This document shows, one piece after another, positions 23,955-32,919 of a stretch of DNA of 64,000 nt. The notes beneath the pieces were generated by a model. The model had not been told where the DNA came from, made no database searches, and worked only from the letters and a program-made list of their open reading frames with translations. Made by a program: the position numbers and the translations under genes. Position 1 is the stretch's first letter, and the number at the start of each line of letters is the position of its first letter. The stretch is from Comamonadaceae bacterium ALPHA2B. Lineage in GTDB: Bacteria > Pseudomonadota > Gammaproteobacteria > Burkholderiales > Burkholderiaceae_C. Location of the stretch: the NCBI GenBank assembly GCA_005503065.1, contig SCOE01000026.1:1-64000 (forward strand), in the 5' to 3' direction.

Positions 23955-24716
23955 ATGGCCGACGGCGCGTCGCTCTACCTCCTCGTGGCGCTCGGTGCCG
24001 GTGTGGCCGGCTTCGTCCAGGGACTGTCGGGCTTCGCCTTCGGGCTGGTCGCGATGTCCTTCTGGGCGTGGGGGCTGGAGCCGCAACTCGCCGCCGTGCT
24101 CTCCACCTTCGGTGCGCTCACCGGGCAGGTGATCGCTGCCGCCACCGTGCGGCGCGGCTTCGACTGGCGGGTGCTGCGGCCCTTCGTGGCCGGCGGGCTG
24201 GTGGGCGTGCCACTGGGCGTGTGGCTGCTGCCCCGGCTCGACATCGTGATCTTCAAGGCCTGCCTCGGCGGGCTGCTCGTGCCCTGGTGCCTGGCGATGC
24301 TGTTCGCGCGCAACCTGCCGCAGGTGCGCTGGGGTGGGCGCATCGCAGATGCCGTGTCAGGCCTGTTGGGTGGCATCTGCGGCGGCGTGGGCGGGTTCAC
24401 CGGGCCCATCCCGACGCTGTGGTGCACCTTACGCGGCATGGCGCGCGACGCGCAGCGCTCGGTGATCCAGAATTTCAACCTCGCCATGCTGGCCGTCGCC
24501 TTCACGCTGCAGGTCGGCGCGGGCAACGTCACGGTGCGCATGCTGCCGCTGCTCGCGGTGGTGGCGGTGTGCGTGCTCGTCCCGGTGCTGCTGGGCGCGC
24601 GCCTGTACATCGGGCTGAGCGAGCTGGCCTTCCGCCGCATCGTGCTGGGGCTGCTCACGGTGTCGGGGCTGGCGCTGCTGGTGTCGTCGGTGCCGTTGCT
24701 GCTGCAGCGCGTGTGA
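23955..24716 (+). CDS. TauE/SafE family sulfite exporter-type permease
   Basis: 253-residue membrane protein with about eight spans. The first repeat motif (GAGVAGFVQGLSGFAFGLVAM) and VGVPLGVWLLPRL are typical of TauE/SafE (formerly DUF81), a family that exports sulfoacetate, sulfite or other organic anions. No sulfonate or taurine gene is adjacent, so the cargo cannot be named. The EVE gene follows after 25 bases on the same strand. Confidence 0.86.
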   Translation: MADGASLYLLVALGAGVAGFVQGLSGFAFGLVAMSFWAWGLEPQLAAVLSTFGALTGQVIAAATVRRGFDWRVLRPFVAGGLVGVPLGVWLLPRLDIVIFKACLGGLLVPWCLAMLFARNLPQVRWGGRIADAVSGLLGGICGGVGGFTGPIPTLWCTLRGMARDAQRSVIQNFNLAMLAVAFTLQVGAGNVTVRMLPLLAVVAVCVLVPVLLGARLYIGLSELAFRRIVLGLLTVSGLALLVSSVPLLLQRV

Positions 24717-24741
24717 CGCGGCCCGCCCGCACAATCCGCGC

Positions 24742-25209
24742 ATGACCGCGAAGCAGTACTGGCTGATGAAGTCCGAGCCCGACGAGTGCTCGATCGACGA
24801 CGCGCTGGCGGCGCCCGAGTGCACCGTTCCCTGGACCGGCGTGCGCAACTACCAAGCGCGCAACTTCATGCGCGACGCCATGCGCATCGGCGACGGCGTG
24901 CTGTTCTATCACTCGAGCTGTCCCGAGCCGGGCATCGCCGGCATCGCGCGCGTCGCGTCGGGCGTGAAGCCGGATCCGACCCAGTTCGAGCCGGACTCGC
25001 CTTACTTCGACTCGAAGTCGAAAGCCGAGGATCCACGCTGGCTGCTGCTCGACGTGCAGGCCCTGCGCAAGACGCGCCTGCTGGGCCTGCCCGAATTGCG
25101 CACCGTGCCCGCACTGGCCGGCATGCGGCTGCTGCAGCGGGGCAACCGGCTGTCGATCACGCCGGTGACGGCGGACGAATGGGACGTGATCGAGGGACTG
25201 CTGCGTTGA
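24742..25209 (+). CDS. EVE domain protein (PUA-like, possible modified-base reader)
   Basis: 155-residue single EVE domain: YWLMKSEPDECSIDD at the start, WTGVRNYQARNFMRDAM, GDGVLFYHSSC and GIAGIARV. EVE domains resemble the YTH/PUA fold and are thought to bind modified nucleotides in DNA or RNA. Stand-alone EVE proteins like this are common in proteobacteria as conserved housekeeping genes. There is no restriction gene nearby. It is convergent with the GntR gene. Confidence 0.9.
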   Translation: MTAKQYWLMKSEPDECSIDDALAAPECTVPWTGVRNYQARNFMRDAMRIGDGVLFYHSSCPEPGIAGIARVASGVKPDPTQFEPDSPYFDSKSKAEDPRWLLLDVQALRKTRLLGLPELRTVPALAGMRLLQRGNRLSITPVTADEWDVIEGLLR

Positions 25210-25251
25210 TCTGGATGCGCCGCTGAAGAAGGGCCGCGGCGCACCGGTGTT

Positions 25252-25983
25252 TCAGCGGCCGCGGCCTGCCACCAGTTTCATCCCGGGCATCAGTTCCGCG
25301 GCCAGTTCGGGGCGTTCGAGCGCGTAGTCGAGGTTCATGCGGGCGATCTCGACGTGCTCCTCGCCCAGGGCCTGTGCCCGCGAGCCCTGGCCGCGCTCGA
25401 TCGCCTGCACCAGTGCGTGGTGGGTGCGGTGGGCCTGCTGCATCCATTGCTGGCCCTCGCGCATCGACGACTGCATGGGCAGCATGGCGCTGGGCGCCGC
25501 GAAGGGCTGGCTGTCGAGCATCTCCATGATGCGCCGCACCGACGCGTTGCCGCAGCCCTGGATGATGATGGCGTGGAAGCGGTCGTTCATCTCCACGTAG
25601 CCGGCGTAATCGTCCAGTTCCATGGTGGGCTTGTTCACGACCTTGTCGCCGGCGTCCAGGCACTCGTGCAACTCGCGCAGCAACTGTCGGGGCGCGCCGT
25701 CCTCGGCGAGCAGGCGGGCCGCGAAGCCCTCGATGACACCCCGCACGCGGATCGCATCCGCGATCTCCTGCGAGGTGAAGCGCCGCATCTGGTAGCCACC
25801 GGCGGGGGAGGGCTCGATGAGGCCTTCGTGTTCCAGACTGGCGAGCGCGAGGCGCACTGGCGTGCGTGAGGCGCCCAGCTTTTCGGCCAGGGGAATCTCG
25901 GCGAGCCGCTCGCCGGGGCCGAACTCGCCCTTGAGGATCAGGTCGCGCAGTTGAACCAGGACACGTGACTGTTGGGAATCCAT
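25252..25983 (-). CDS. GntR family regulator (FCD/VanR subfamily)
   Basis: 243-residue regulator with an N-terminal winged helix (LAEIPLAEKLGASRTPVRLALASLEHEGLIE) and an all-helical FCD ligand domain (AIRVRGVIEGFAARLL, MNDRFHAIII with metal-site Asp/His, HRTHHALVQAIERG). The ATG at 25983 was preferred to a Met ten codons earlier because the winged helix begins right after it. It is divergent from the Rieske oxygenase gene and almost certainly controls that cluster, with carboxylate sensing typical for the subfamily. Confidence 0.9.
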   Translation of the reverse strand: MDSQQSRVLVQLRDLILKGEFGPGERLAEIPLAEKLGASRTPVRLALASLEHEGLIEPSPAGGYQMRRFTSQEIADAIRVRGVIEGFAARLLAEDGAPRQLLRELHECLDAGDKVVNKPTMELDDYAGYVEMNDRFHAIIIQGCGNASVRRIMEMLDSQPFAAPSAMLPMQSSMREGQQWMQQAHRTHHALVQAIERGQGSRAQALGEEHVEIARMNLDYALERPELAAELMPGMKLVAGRGR

Positions 25984-25991
25984 GGCTCTCC

Positions 25992-26223
25992 TTGTATGCA
26001 GTAAGCGAAGCAAATTCTAGGCGCGTCGTCTGGTGTACGCATGAATCGATCTCTGGCGCGGATCATGCATGCATCAGCGGGTGAAAGATGCATTGAGTAG
26101 CGACTTTTGCCTCATTTAGTGCACCATGTTCCGAATCAGTGCATTGATTCTCCGCAAAAAATTGTTGACCCGATGCCACATTTCACGACAATGCATCCCA
26201 TTGCATACAACTGAATGCATTGA
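25992..26223. promoter_or_regulatory. GntR/oxygenase divergent control region with repeated half-sites
   Basis: TTGTATGCA at 25992-26000 and its inverse TTGCATACAA at 26201-26210 flank the region, near the gntR and oxygenase starts respectively. TGCATTGA occurs three times, at 26089-26096, 26140-26147 and 26216-26223. A TTGACC box at 26165-26170 could be a -35 element, but I see no convincing -10. The inverted TTGTATGCA-type sites look like FCD-GntR operators. Confidence 0.5.
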
Positions 26224-26245
26224 CTGAAAGGCTTGGAGCTTCACG

Positions 26246-27568
26246 ATGATCAGCGCCGAACAAAACGACCTCATCACCCGCGTCGGACGCGGCACGCCCG
26301 CCGGCAGCCTGCTGCGCCGCTACTGGCAGCCCGTGGCCCTGTCCGAAGAGCTGCGCGGCCCGCGTCCGCTGCGGCCGGTGCAGCTCATGGGCCAGCATTT
26401 CGTGCTGTTCCGCGACGAGTCCGGCCGGGTCGGCCTGCTCGATCGTGACTGCCCCCACCGCGGCGCCGACCTGGCCTACGGCCGGCTCGAGAACGGCGGG
26501 CTGCGCTGCGCCTTCCACGGCTGGCTGTTCGATGCCACCGGCCAATGCCTCGAGACGCCGGCCGAACCGGCGGGCAGCAAGCTGTGCACGCGCATCCGCC
26601 AGGGCGCCTACCCGGTGGTGGAGAAAAGCGGCATCGTCTTCGCGTACATCGGCGAGGGCGAGCCCCCCGCCTTTCCCGAATTCGACTGCTTCGTCGCGCC
26701 CGACAGCCACACCTTCGCGTTCAAGGGACTGTGGGAATGCAACTGGCTGCAGGCGCTCGAGGTGGGCATGGACCCGGCGCACGCCTCCTTCCTGCACCGC
26801 TTCTACGAGGACGAGGACACCTCCGAGAGCTACGGCAAGCAGTTCCGTGGTGCCTCGGCCGACTCCGAGCTGGCCATCACGCAGGTGCTGCGCGAATACG
26901 ACCGGCCCGACATCGCCGCCGAGCCGGCGCCGTACGGCATGAAGCTGACCACGCTGCGCAAGCTCTCCGAGCAGCAGACCCACGTGCGCGTGACCAACGT
27001 CGTCTTCCCGCAGGCCTTCGTGATTCCGATGAGTTCGGAGATGACGATCTCGCAGTGGCACGTGCCGGTCGACGACACGCATTGCTACTGGTACGCGATC
27101 TTCACCAGCTTCACCGGCCCGGTGGACAAGGAACAGATGCGCGAGCAGCGCCTGCAGACCATCGAGCTGCCGCTGTACACCTCGCGCAAGAACAAGCGCA
27201 ACGAGTACGGCTACAGCGTCGAGGAGCAACTGACCCAGACCTACACCGGCATGGGCGAGGACATCAACGTGCACGACCAGTGGGCCTGCGAATCGATGGG
27301 GCCGATCCAGGACCGAACGCGCGAGCACCTCGGCACGACCGACAAGGGCATCATGCTGTACCGCCGGATGTTGGTGAAGGCCATCGAGGCGGCGCAGGCG
27401 GGCGAAGCCGTGCCGATGCGACCCACGGCCGAGGAAGCCGGCACCCTGACCGGTCCGCCCTCGATCGACGGCGTGGCGGCGGCCGACAGGGCGGCCAGCT
27501 ACTGCGAAGAGGCCGACCGGGCCCGGCGGCAGGCATCGGACTGGGCCTCGGCCCGCCTGGCGGCCTGA
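26246..27568 (+). CDS. Rieske non-heme iron oxygenase, alpha subunit (phthalate-dioxygenase-like family)
   Basis: 440-residue terminal oxygenase. The Rieske [2Fe-2S] ligands are Cys69/His71 (CPH) and Cys88/His91 (CAFH). The catalytic domain holds the electron-bridge and iron ligands in NWLQALEVGMDPAHASFLH: Asp176 or Glu172 bridging, His179 and His184 on iron. There is no beta-subunit gene, consistent with alpha-only trimers of the phthalate dioxygenase group. Electrons are probably supplied by the ferredoxin and reductase at 29209 and 29532. Next door is a glutamine-synthetase-like enzyme, 1 base downstream. The substrate is unknown; an aromatic acid or amine is the likeliest class. Confidence 0.92.
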   Translation: MISAEQNDLITRVGRGTPAGSLLRRYWQPVALSEELRGPRPLRPVQLMGQHFVLFRDESGRVGLLDRDCPHRGADLAYGRLENGGLRCAFHGWLFDATGQCLETPAEPAGSKLCTRIRQGAYPVVEKSGIVFAYIGEGEPPAFPEFDCFVAPDSHTFAFKGLWECNWLQALEVGMDPAHASFLHRFYEDEDTSESYGKQFRGASADSELAITQVLREYDRPDIAAEPAPYGMKLTTLRKLSEQQTHVRVTNVVFPQAFVIPMSSEMTISQWHVPVDDTHCYWYAIFTSFTGPVDKEQMREQRLQTIELPLYTSRKNKRNEYGYSVEEQLTQTYTGMGEDINVHDQWACESMGPIQDRTREHLGTTDKGIMLYRRMLVKAIEAAQAGEAVPMRPTAEEAGTLTGPPSIDGVAAADRAASYCEEADRARRQASDWASARLAA

Positions 27569-27569
27569 G

Positions 27570-29018
27570 ATGAGCGCCTTCGCCGAACGCTTCGGTCTCT
27601 GGAGCGACGAACAACAGGCCCAGGCGAGCGAGATCGTCGGGCGCATCGACGCCGGCGAGCTCGACGTCCTTCGCTTCGCCTGGGCCGACCAGCACGGCGT
27701 GCTGCGCGGCAAGACGCTGGTGGCCGAAGCGGCCCGCGGGGCGCTGGCGCGTGGCGTGAACCTCACGACCACGCTGCTGGCCAAGGACACGTCGCACCGC
27801 TCGGTGTTCCCGGTCTTCTCGGCCGGCGGCGGTTTCGCGCTCGAAGGGCTGCAGGGCGGCGCCGACTTCACGGTCCTGGCCGACCCGTCCACCTTCCGCA
27901 TGCTGCCCTGGGCGCCCCGCACGGGCTGGGTCCTGTGCGATGCGTTCATGAAGGACGGCCGGCGCTGCCCCTTCGACACCCGGCAGATCCTGCGGCGCTC
28001 GATCGACCGGCTGGCCTCGCGTGGCCTGGAATTCGTGGCAGGGCTGGAGGTCGAGTTCCACGTGTTCAAGCTCGACGACGCGCAGATGCGCCTGGCCGAT
28101 GCGGGCCAGCCGGGCACGCCGCCGGCCGTGTCGCTGCTCACGCATGGCCACCAGTACCTGACCGAACTGCGCTACGACCGCGTGGATGGGCTCATGGAGC
28201 TGCTGCGCACCCAGCTGCAGGCGCTGGGCCTGCCGCTGCACTCGCTGGAGATCGAATTCGGCCCCAGCCAGTTCGAGCTGGTGTTCGGGCCCACGGCGGG
28301 CATGGCGCCTGCCGACACGATGGTGCTGCTGCGCAGCGCGATCAAGCAGATCTGCCAGCGCCACGGCTACCACGCCACCTTCATGTGCCGTCCGCGCATT
28401 CCCAGCGTCATGTCCAGCGGCTGGCACCTGCACCAGTCGCTGCGCCATGCGAAGGGCGGCGACAACGCCTTCATGCCCGAAGCCGCCGGCGACGACGCGC
28501 CCGCGCTGAGCCCGCTGGGCATGCAGTACCTCGCAGGCCTGAAGGCCCACGCCCGCGGTGCCGCGGCGCTGGCGAGCCCGACGCTCAACGGCTACCGGCG
28601 CTACCGGCCGTTCTCGCTCGCGCCCGACCGCGCCATCTGGGCGCAGGACAACCGCGGCGCCATGCTGCGCGTGCTCGGCGCGCCAGGCGACACCGCCTCC
28701 CGCATCGAGAACCGCATCGGCGAGCCGACCGCCAATCCCTACCTGTACCTCGCCTCGCAGATCTTCTCGGGGCTGGATGGCGTCGAGCGCGGGCTGGACC
28801 CCGGGCCGTCGGCCGACGCGCCCTACGAAACCCCGGCCGAGGAGCTTCCACGGACGCTCGACGCCGCGCTGGCGGCCCTGCAGGCGGATGCCGAACTGGT
28901 GGAGGGGCTGGGACGGCACTTCGTCGACTACTACTGCCACATCAAGCAGGCCGAGATCGCGCGCTTCAATCTCGAAGTCACCGAGTGGGAGCACCGCGAG
29001 TACTTCGACATGTTCTGA
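27570..29018 (+). CDS. Glutamine synthetase-like ligase (gamma-glutamylamide synthetase type)
   Basis: 482-residue glutamine-synthetase-fold enzyme. The N-terminal beta-grasp part (FAWADQHGVLRGKTLVA) and catalytic part (GLEVEFHVF with metal Glu, SSGWHLHQSL, NRIGEPTANPYLYLAS) are visible. It begins one base after the Rieske gene. In aniline oxidation a homologous enzyme makes gamma-glutamylanilide before the Rieske dioxygenase acts; in other systems such ligases glutamylate amines or polyamines. By analogy this enzyme may glutamylate the substrate of the oxygenase. No partner glutamine amidotransferase is present. It is not a standard GlnA, since the context is catabolic. Confidence 0.88.
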   Translation: MSAFAERFGLWSDEQQAQASEIVGRIDAGELDVLRFAWADQHGVLRGKTLVAEAARGALARGVNLTTTLLAKDTSHRSVFPVFSAGGGFALEGLQGGADFTVLADPSTFRMLPWAPRTGWVLCDAFMKDGRRCPFDTRQILRRSIDRLASRGLEFVAGLEVEFHVFKLDDAQMRLADAGQPGTPPAVSLLTHGHQYLTELRYDRVDGLMELLRTQLQALGLPLHSLEIEFGPSQFELVFGPTAGMAPADTMVLLRSAIKQICQRHGYHATFMCRPRIPSVMSSGWHLHQSLRHAKGGDNAFMPEAAGDDAPALSPLGMQYLAGLKAHARGAAALASPTLNGYRRYRPFSLAPDRAIWAQDNRGAMLRVLGAPGDTASRIENRIGEPTANPYLYLASQIFSGLDGVERGLDPGPSADAPYETPAEELPRTLDAALAALQADAELVEGLGRHFVDYYCHIKQAEIARFNLEVTEWEHREYFDMF

Positions 29019-29027
29019 GTGAATGAT

Positions 29028-29090
29028 GAATCCCCCAGTCTCCGCGCTGCGCGCTCCGCCAACCCCCTTCCGCTGCGCGAAGGGGGCGCA
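29028..29090. repeat. GC-rich CCCCC/GGGGG inverted repeat in the oxygenase operon
   Basis: CCCCCAGTCTCCGCGCTGCG at about 29033 and the block CCCCCTTCC...GAAGGGGGCG at about 29062-29087 form inverted arms. They lie in the 190-bp non-coding gap that separates the synthetase-like gene from the ferredoxin gene, while the neighbouring junctions are tight. It may be a dispersed extragenic element. Confidence 0.55.
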
Positions 29091-29208
29091 CCCAGCGGCC
29101 TGGCAGAGCCAGTTCCGCGGGTGCCCTGGCATGGCCTGCTCCGCGGCCTTCGGCACCGCGCCATGCGAGGCGACGCCGAGCCTGCGCAAGCGACATCCCT
29201 CAACATAA

Positions 29209-29532
29209 ATGCCCACGATCCACTACATCCTCAAGGACGGCAGCACGCGCAGCGTCGAGGCCAAGCTCGGCGCCAGCGTGATGGAAACGGCCATCCAGCA
29301 CAACATCCGCGGCATCGACGCCGAATGCGGCGGCAGCTGCTCGTGCGCGACCTGCCATGTCTACGTTGACGAGGCCTTCGTCGGCCGGCTGGCGCCGCCG
29401 GACGAGATGGAGGACGAACTGCTGGACGGCACGGCCAGCGAGCGCGCGCCCAACAGCCGGCTCAGCTGCCAGATCCCGGTGACGGCCGAGCTGGACGGCC
29501 TCACCGTGCGCGTGCCGGAGACGCAGGTCTGA
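29209..29532 (+). CDS. [2Fe-2S] ferredoxin (putidaredoxin/adrenodoxin type)
   Basis: 107-residue plant/vertebrate-type ferredoxin. Cluster ligands are Cys40, Cys46, Cys49 and Cys87 (C-X5-C-X2-C, then SCQIPV); Cys44 is an extra. It carries electrons from the reductase encoded next (stop and start overlap by one base, TGATG) to the Rieske oxygenase. It is separated from the synthetase-like gene by a 190-bp spacer. Confidence 0.93.
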   Translation: MPTIHYILKDGSTRSVEAKLGASVMETAIQHNIRGIDAECGGSCSCATCHVYVDEAFVGRLAPPDEMEDELLDGTASERAPNSRLSCQIPVTAELDGLTVRVPETQV

Positions 29533-30782
29533 TGGCCGATGCGCTGGTCATCGTCGGTGCGTCCTATGCCGGGGTGCAGCTCGCGGCCTCTGCGCGCGAG
29601 CTTGGCTTCGAGGCGCCGATCGTGCTGCTTGGCGACGAGCGCCACGCGCCGTACCAGCGGCCTCCGCTGTCCAAGGGATTGCTGAGCGGCAAGACCGCCG
29701 CCGACCAGCTCGCGCTGCGCGGCACGGACTTCTATGCCCAGCAGGGGATCGACCTGCGCCTGGGCACAAGGGCCACGGGCGTCGATCTCTTGTCGCAGCG
29801 TGTGCACCTGGCCGACGGCAGCGAACTGGACTACGGCTGGCTCGCCTTCGCCACCGGTGCGCGTTGCCGGCCGCTGGCCGTGCCCGGCGCCGATCTGCAG
29901 GGCGTGCACGAGTTGCGAACGCTGGACGACGCCCTTGCCGTGCAGGCTGCGCTGGGCCGCAGCCGGCGGGCCTGCGTGATCGGCGGCGGATTCATCGGGC
30001 TGGAAGTCGCGGCAGCGCTCACGACCGCCGGCGCCAGCGTCACCGTGGTCGAGGGTCAGCCGCGCCTGCTCGCACGCAGCTTTCCCACCCTCATGTCCGA
30101 CTACGTCGCGGACGCGCATCGCGCACGCGGTGTCGCGCTGGAGCTGGGGCGGGGCGTGGCCGCCCTGCTGGGCGACGCCCAGGGCCATGTGGCGTCGGTG
30201 CTGCTGGACGATGGCCGCCAGCTTGAGTGCGACCTGGTGGTGCTGGGCATCGGCGTGCTGCCCAATGTGGAACTGGCCCAGGCTGCGGGCATCGCATGCG
30301 ACGGCGGCATCCTCGTCGACGCGCTGGGTCGCACCAGTGCCCCCAACGTGCTGGCAGCCGGCGATGTCGCCAACATGGCGCTGCCGACCGCCGCAGCGCC
30401 GGGCAGGGCGCGCATGCGGCTGGAATCCATCCAGGCCGCCAACGACGGCGCGCGCGCCGCGGCGTCGGTGCTGGTCGGCCAGCCACAGCCATTGACGGCG
30501 GTGCCCTGGTTCTGGAGCGACCAGCACGAACTCAAGTTCCAGATGGCGGGGCTGCCCGCGCCGGGGGACCAGACCGTGCTGCGAGGCGAACTCGCCGACG
30601 ACCGCTTCACCCTGTTCTACCTGCGCGAGGGGCGCGTCGCCGCGGCCCATTCGGTGAATCGCCCGGCCGAGCACATGCTGGCCCGCAAGCTGATCGCCCA
30701 GGGCGCCGCCATTCCCCCTGACGTGCTGGCCCACCCGGCCAGCGACCTCAAGCCTTTTTCCATCCCCCGGCCTGCGGGCTGA
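29532..30782 (+). CDS. FAD-dependent ferredoxin reductase (putidaredoxin-reductase type)
   Basis: 416-residue NAD(P)H:ferredoxin reductase. FAD motif VIVGASYAGVQLA is near the N-terminus, the NAD motif VIGGGFIGLEVAAAL near residue 150, and the second FAD motif NVLAAGDVAN around residue 277; the Phe-rich C-terminal domain follows. It overlaps the ferredoxin gene by one base, so the two are a unit. Together with the Rieske protein it forms a three-component oxygenase. Confidence 0.93.
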   Translation: MADALVIVGASYAGVQLAASARELGFEAPIVLLGDERHAPYQRPPLSKGLLSGKTAADQLALRGTDFYAQQGIDLRLGTRATGVDLLSQRVHLADGSELDYGWLAFATGARCRPLAVPGADLQGVHELRTLDDALAVQAALGRSRRACVIGGGFIGLEVAAALTTAGASVTVVEGQPRLLARSFPTLMSDYVADAHRARGVALELGRGVAALLGDAQGHVASVLLDDGRQLECDLVVLGIGVLPNVELAQAAGIACDGGILVDALGRTSAPNVLAAGDVANMALPTAAAPGRARMRLESIQAANDGARAAASVLVGQPQPLTAVPWFWSDQHELKFQMAGLPAPGDQTVLRGELADDRFTLFYLREGRVAAAHSVNRPAEHMLARKLIAQGAAIPPDVLAHPASDLKPFSIPRPAG

Positions 30783-30804
30783 GTTCTTCCCACGGAGTTC
30801 CACG

Positions 30805-31983
30805 ATGAAGATGACCAAACGTACCCTGCTCGCCGCTGCCGTGCTGGCCTGCGTAGCCGGCGCGGCGCAAGCCCAGGACGCGCTCAAGATCGGCCTGATC
30901 GGCACCTATTCCGGGCCCTATGCCGACTACGGGCGCCAATTCGACGCGGGCGTCGCGCTGTACCTCAAGGAGCACGGCAACAAGATCGCCGGCCGCCCGG
31001 TGGAGATCATCAAGAAGGACACGGCCGGCCCCGCACCCGATGCTTCCAAGCGCATCGCGCAGGAACTGGTGGTGCGCGACAAGGTGCAGATCCTCACCGG
31101 CCTGGATTTCAGCCCCAACGCGTACGCCGTCGCGGCGGTCGCGACGCAGGCCAAGATTCCCACGGTGGTGATGAACGCCTCGTCGTCGGCGATTACCACC
31201 AGCTCGCCCTATGTCGCGCGGCTGTCGTTCACGGTGCAGCAGGTGTCCGACCCGATGGCGCGCTGGATGCTCCGCAACGGCACCAAGGAAGCCTATGTGG
31301 TGGTGGCCGACTACGCCTCGGGAACGGACGCGCTGACCGCGTTCAAGAAGGCCTTCGAAGGTGGCGGTGGCAAGGTGGTCGGCGAGCTGCGCACGCCGAT
31401 GAACAACCCGGACTTCTCGGCCTACGTGCAGCGCATCAAGGACGCCAAGCCGCAGTCCGTGTTCTTCTTCTTCCCCTCCGGCGTGATGCCGCCCGCCTTC
31501 CTCAAGGTGTGGAAGGAACGCGGCATGGACGAGGCCGGCATCAAGCTCTACGCCACCGGCGAGGCCACCGACGACAGCTACCTCGACGCCACCGGCGACG
31601 TGGCGCTGGGCCTCGTCACCAGCCACCACTACTCCTACGCCCATCCCTCGGCCAAGAACCAGAAGTTCGTGAAGGACTTCGAGGCACAGTTCGGCACCGG
31701 TCTGCGTCCGAGCTACTTCGCCGTGACTGCCTACGATGCCATGGCCGCCATCGACCTGGCCCTCAAGAAGACCGGTGGCGACGCCGATGGCGACAAGGTG
31801 ATGGATGCGCTCAAGGGCCTGGCCTTCGAGAGCCCGCGCGGCCCGATCGAGATCGATGCGGCCACGCGCGACATCGTGCAGACGGTCTACATCCGCAAGA
31901 CAGAGAAGGTCAACGGCAAGCTGGTCAACGTGGAGTTCGACAAGTTCGACCGCGTGAAGGACCCGGCCAAGGAAGCCAAGTGA
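30805..31983 (+). CDS. livK: Branched-chain amino acid-type ABC substrate-binding protein (LivK-like)
   Basis: 392-residue periplasmic protein with signal peptide (residues about 1-24, ending GAAQAQ), then the family opening LKIGLIGTYSGPYADYGRQF, followed by a type-I two-lobed fold. In this group, ligands include branched amino acids, but aromatic acids are common in catabolic clusters. The position directly after the oxygenase genes suggests it binds the oxygenase substrate. It is the first gene of a complete K-H-M-G-F set. Confidence 0.9.
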   Translation: MKMTKRTLLAAAVLACVAGAAQAQDALKIGLIGTYSGPYADYGRQFDAGVALYLKEHGNKIAGRPVEIIKKDTAGPAPDASKRIAQELVVRDKVQILTGLDFSPNAYAVAAVATQAKIPTVVMNASSSAITTSSPYVARLSFTVQQVSDPMARWMLRNGTKEAYVVVADYASGTDALTAFKKAFEGGGGKVVGELRTPMNNPDFSAYVQRIKDAKPQSVFFFFPSGVMPPAFLKVWKERGMDEAGIKLYATGEATDDSYLDATGDVALGLVTSHHYSYAHPSAKNQKFVKDFEAQFGTGLRPSYFAVTAYDAMAAIDLALKKTGGDADGDKVMDALKGLAFESPRGPIEIDAATRDIVQTVYIRKTEKVNGKLVNVEFDKFDRVKDPAKEAK

Positions 31984-32058
31984 CGCTTGCGCCCACCGGG
32001 CGCTGACTCCGGCACGGGGCGCACGCCAGGGCGCCCCGTGCCTCGCATCGGGAATCCA

Positions 32059-32919
32059 ATGGGAATCGTCCTTTTCGACGGGGTGGCCTATGGCATGCTC
32101 CTCTTCCTCATGGCTGTGGGCCTGTCCATCACCATGGGCTTGATGAACTTCGTCAACCTCGCGCATGGCAGCTTCGCGGTGGTGGGCGGGTACGCGGCCG
32201 CAGTGCTCATGAACCGGCTGGGCGTGCCGTACGGGCTGGCGCTGGTGGCGGCCTTCGTGGCCGCGGCGCTGCTCGGCGCCGTGCTCGAGTTCGCCTTCTA
32301 CCGCCGCCTGTACCGCGCGCATCCGCTGGACCAGGTGCTCCTGTCCATCGGTGTCGTGTTCGTGTCGATCGCCGCGCTGACTTACTTCTTCGGGCCGACC
32401 ATGCTGCCGTTCCACCTGCCGCCCGCGCTGCAGGGGCAGTTCTCGTTCGCCGGCGTCGGACTGGGCCGCTACAGGCTGTTCCTCATCGTCTGCGGCGCGG
32501 CGACGCTGGTCCTTCTGCTGCTGCTCATGAGCCGGACACGCTACGGCGCGATGGTGCGCGCGGCCGTGGACAACCAGCGCGTGGCGGGCGGCACCGGCAT
32601 CCACGTGCAGCGGCTGTTCTTCCTGACCTTCTCGCTCGGCTGCGGGCTGGCGGGCCTGGGCGGCGCGCTGAGCCTGGGCATGCTGGGCCTGGAGCCCTCG
32701 TTCCCGCTCAAGTACATGGTGTATTTCCTGATCGTGGTCTGTGTGGGGGGTGCCGGCACCATCATCGGGCCCTTCATCGCCGCGCTGCTGGTGGGCATCG
32801 TCGACGTGGCTGGCAAGTACTACCTGCCCGAGGCCGGCGTCTTCCTGATCTACGTCTTCATGATCGGCATGCTGCTGCTGCGCCCGAACGGCATCGTTCC
32901 CAAGAAGGGGCTCGCATGA
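32059..32919 (+). CDS. livH: Branched-chain amino acid-type ABC permease (LivH-like)
   Basis: 286-residue inner-membrane permease. The first span and GLMNFVNLAHGSFAVVGGYAA loop are diagnostic of LivH, with further spans ending VFMIGMLLLRPNGI. The ATG at 32059 follows a GGGAAT site and begins at the conserved N-terminus; the frame is open for 24 codons more upstream without similarity. The stop overlaps the LivM start by four bases (ATGA). Confidence 0.92.
   Translation: MGIVLFDGVAYGMLLFLMAVGLSITMGLMNFVNLAHGSFAVVGGYAAAVLMNRLGVPYGLALVAAFVAAALLGAVLEFAFYRRLYRAHPLDQVLLSIGVVFVSIAALTYFFGPTMLPFHLPPALQGQFSFAGVGLGRYRLFLIVCGAATLVLLLLLMSRTRYGAMVRAAVDNQRVAGGTGIHVQRLFFLTFSLGCGLAGLGGALSLGMLGLEPSFPLKYMVYFLIVVCVGGAGTIIGPFIAALLVGIVDVAGKYYLPEAGVFLIYVFMIGMLLLRPNGIVPKKGLA

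Noticed and set aside
26165-26193. Full sigma-70 promoter for the Rieske gene
   Set aside because: TTGACC is a fair -35 but no acceptable -10 lies 16-18 bases after it.
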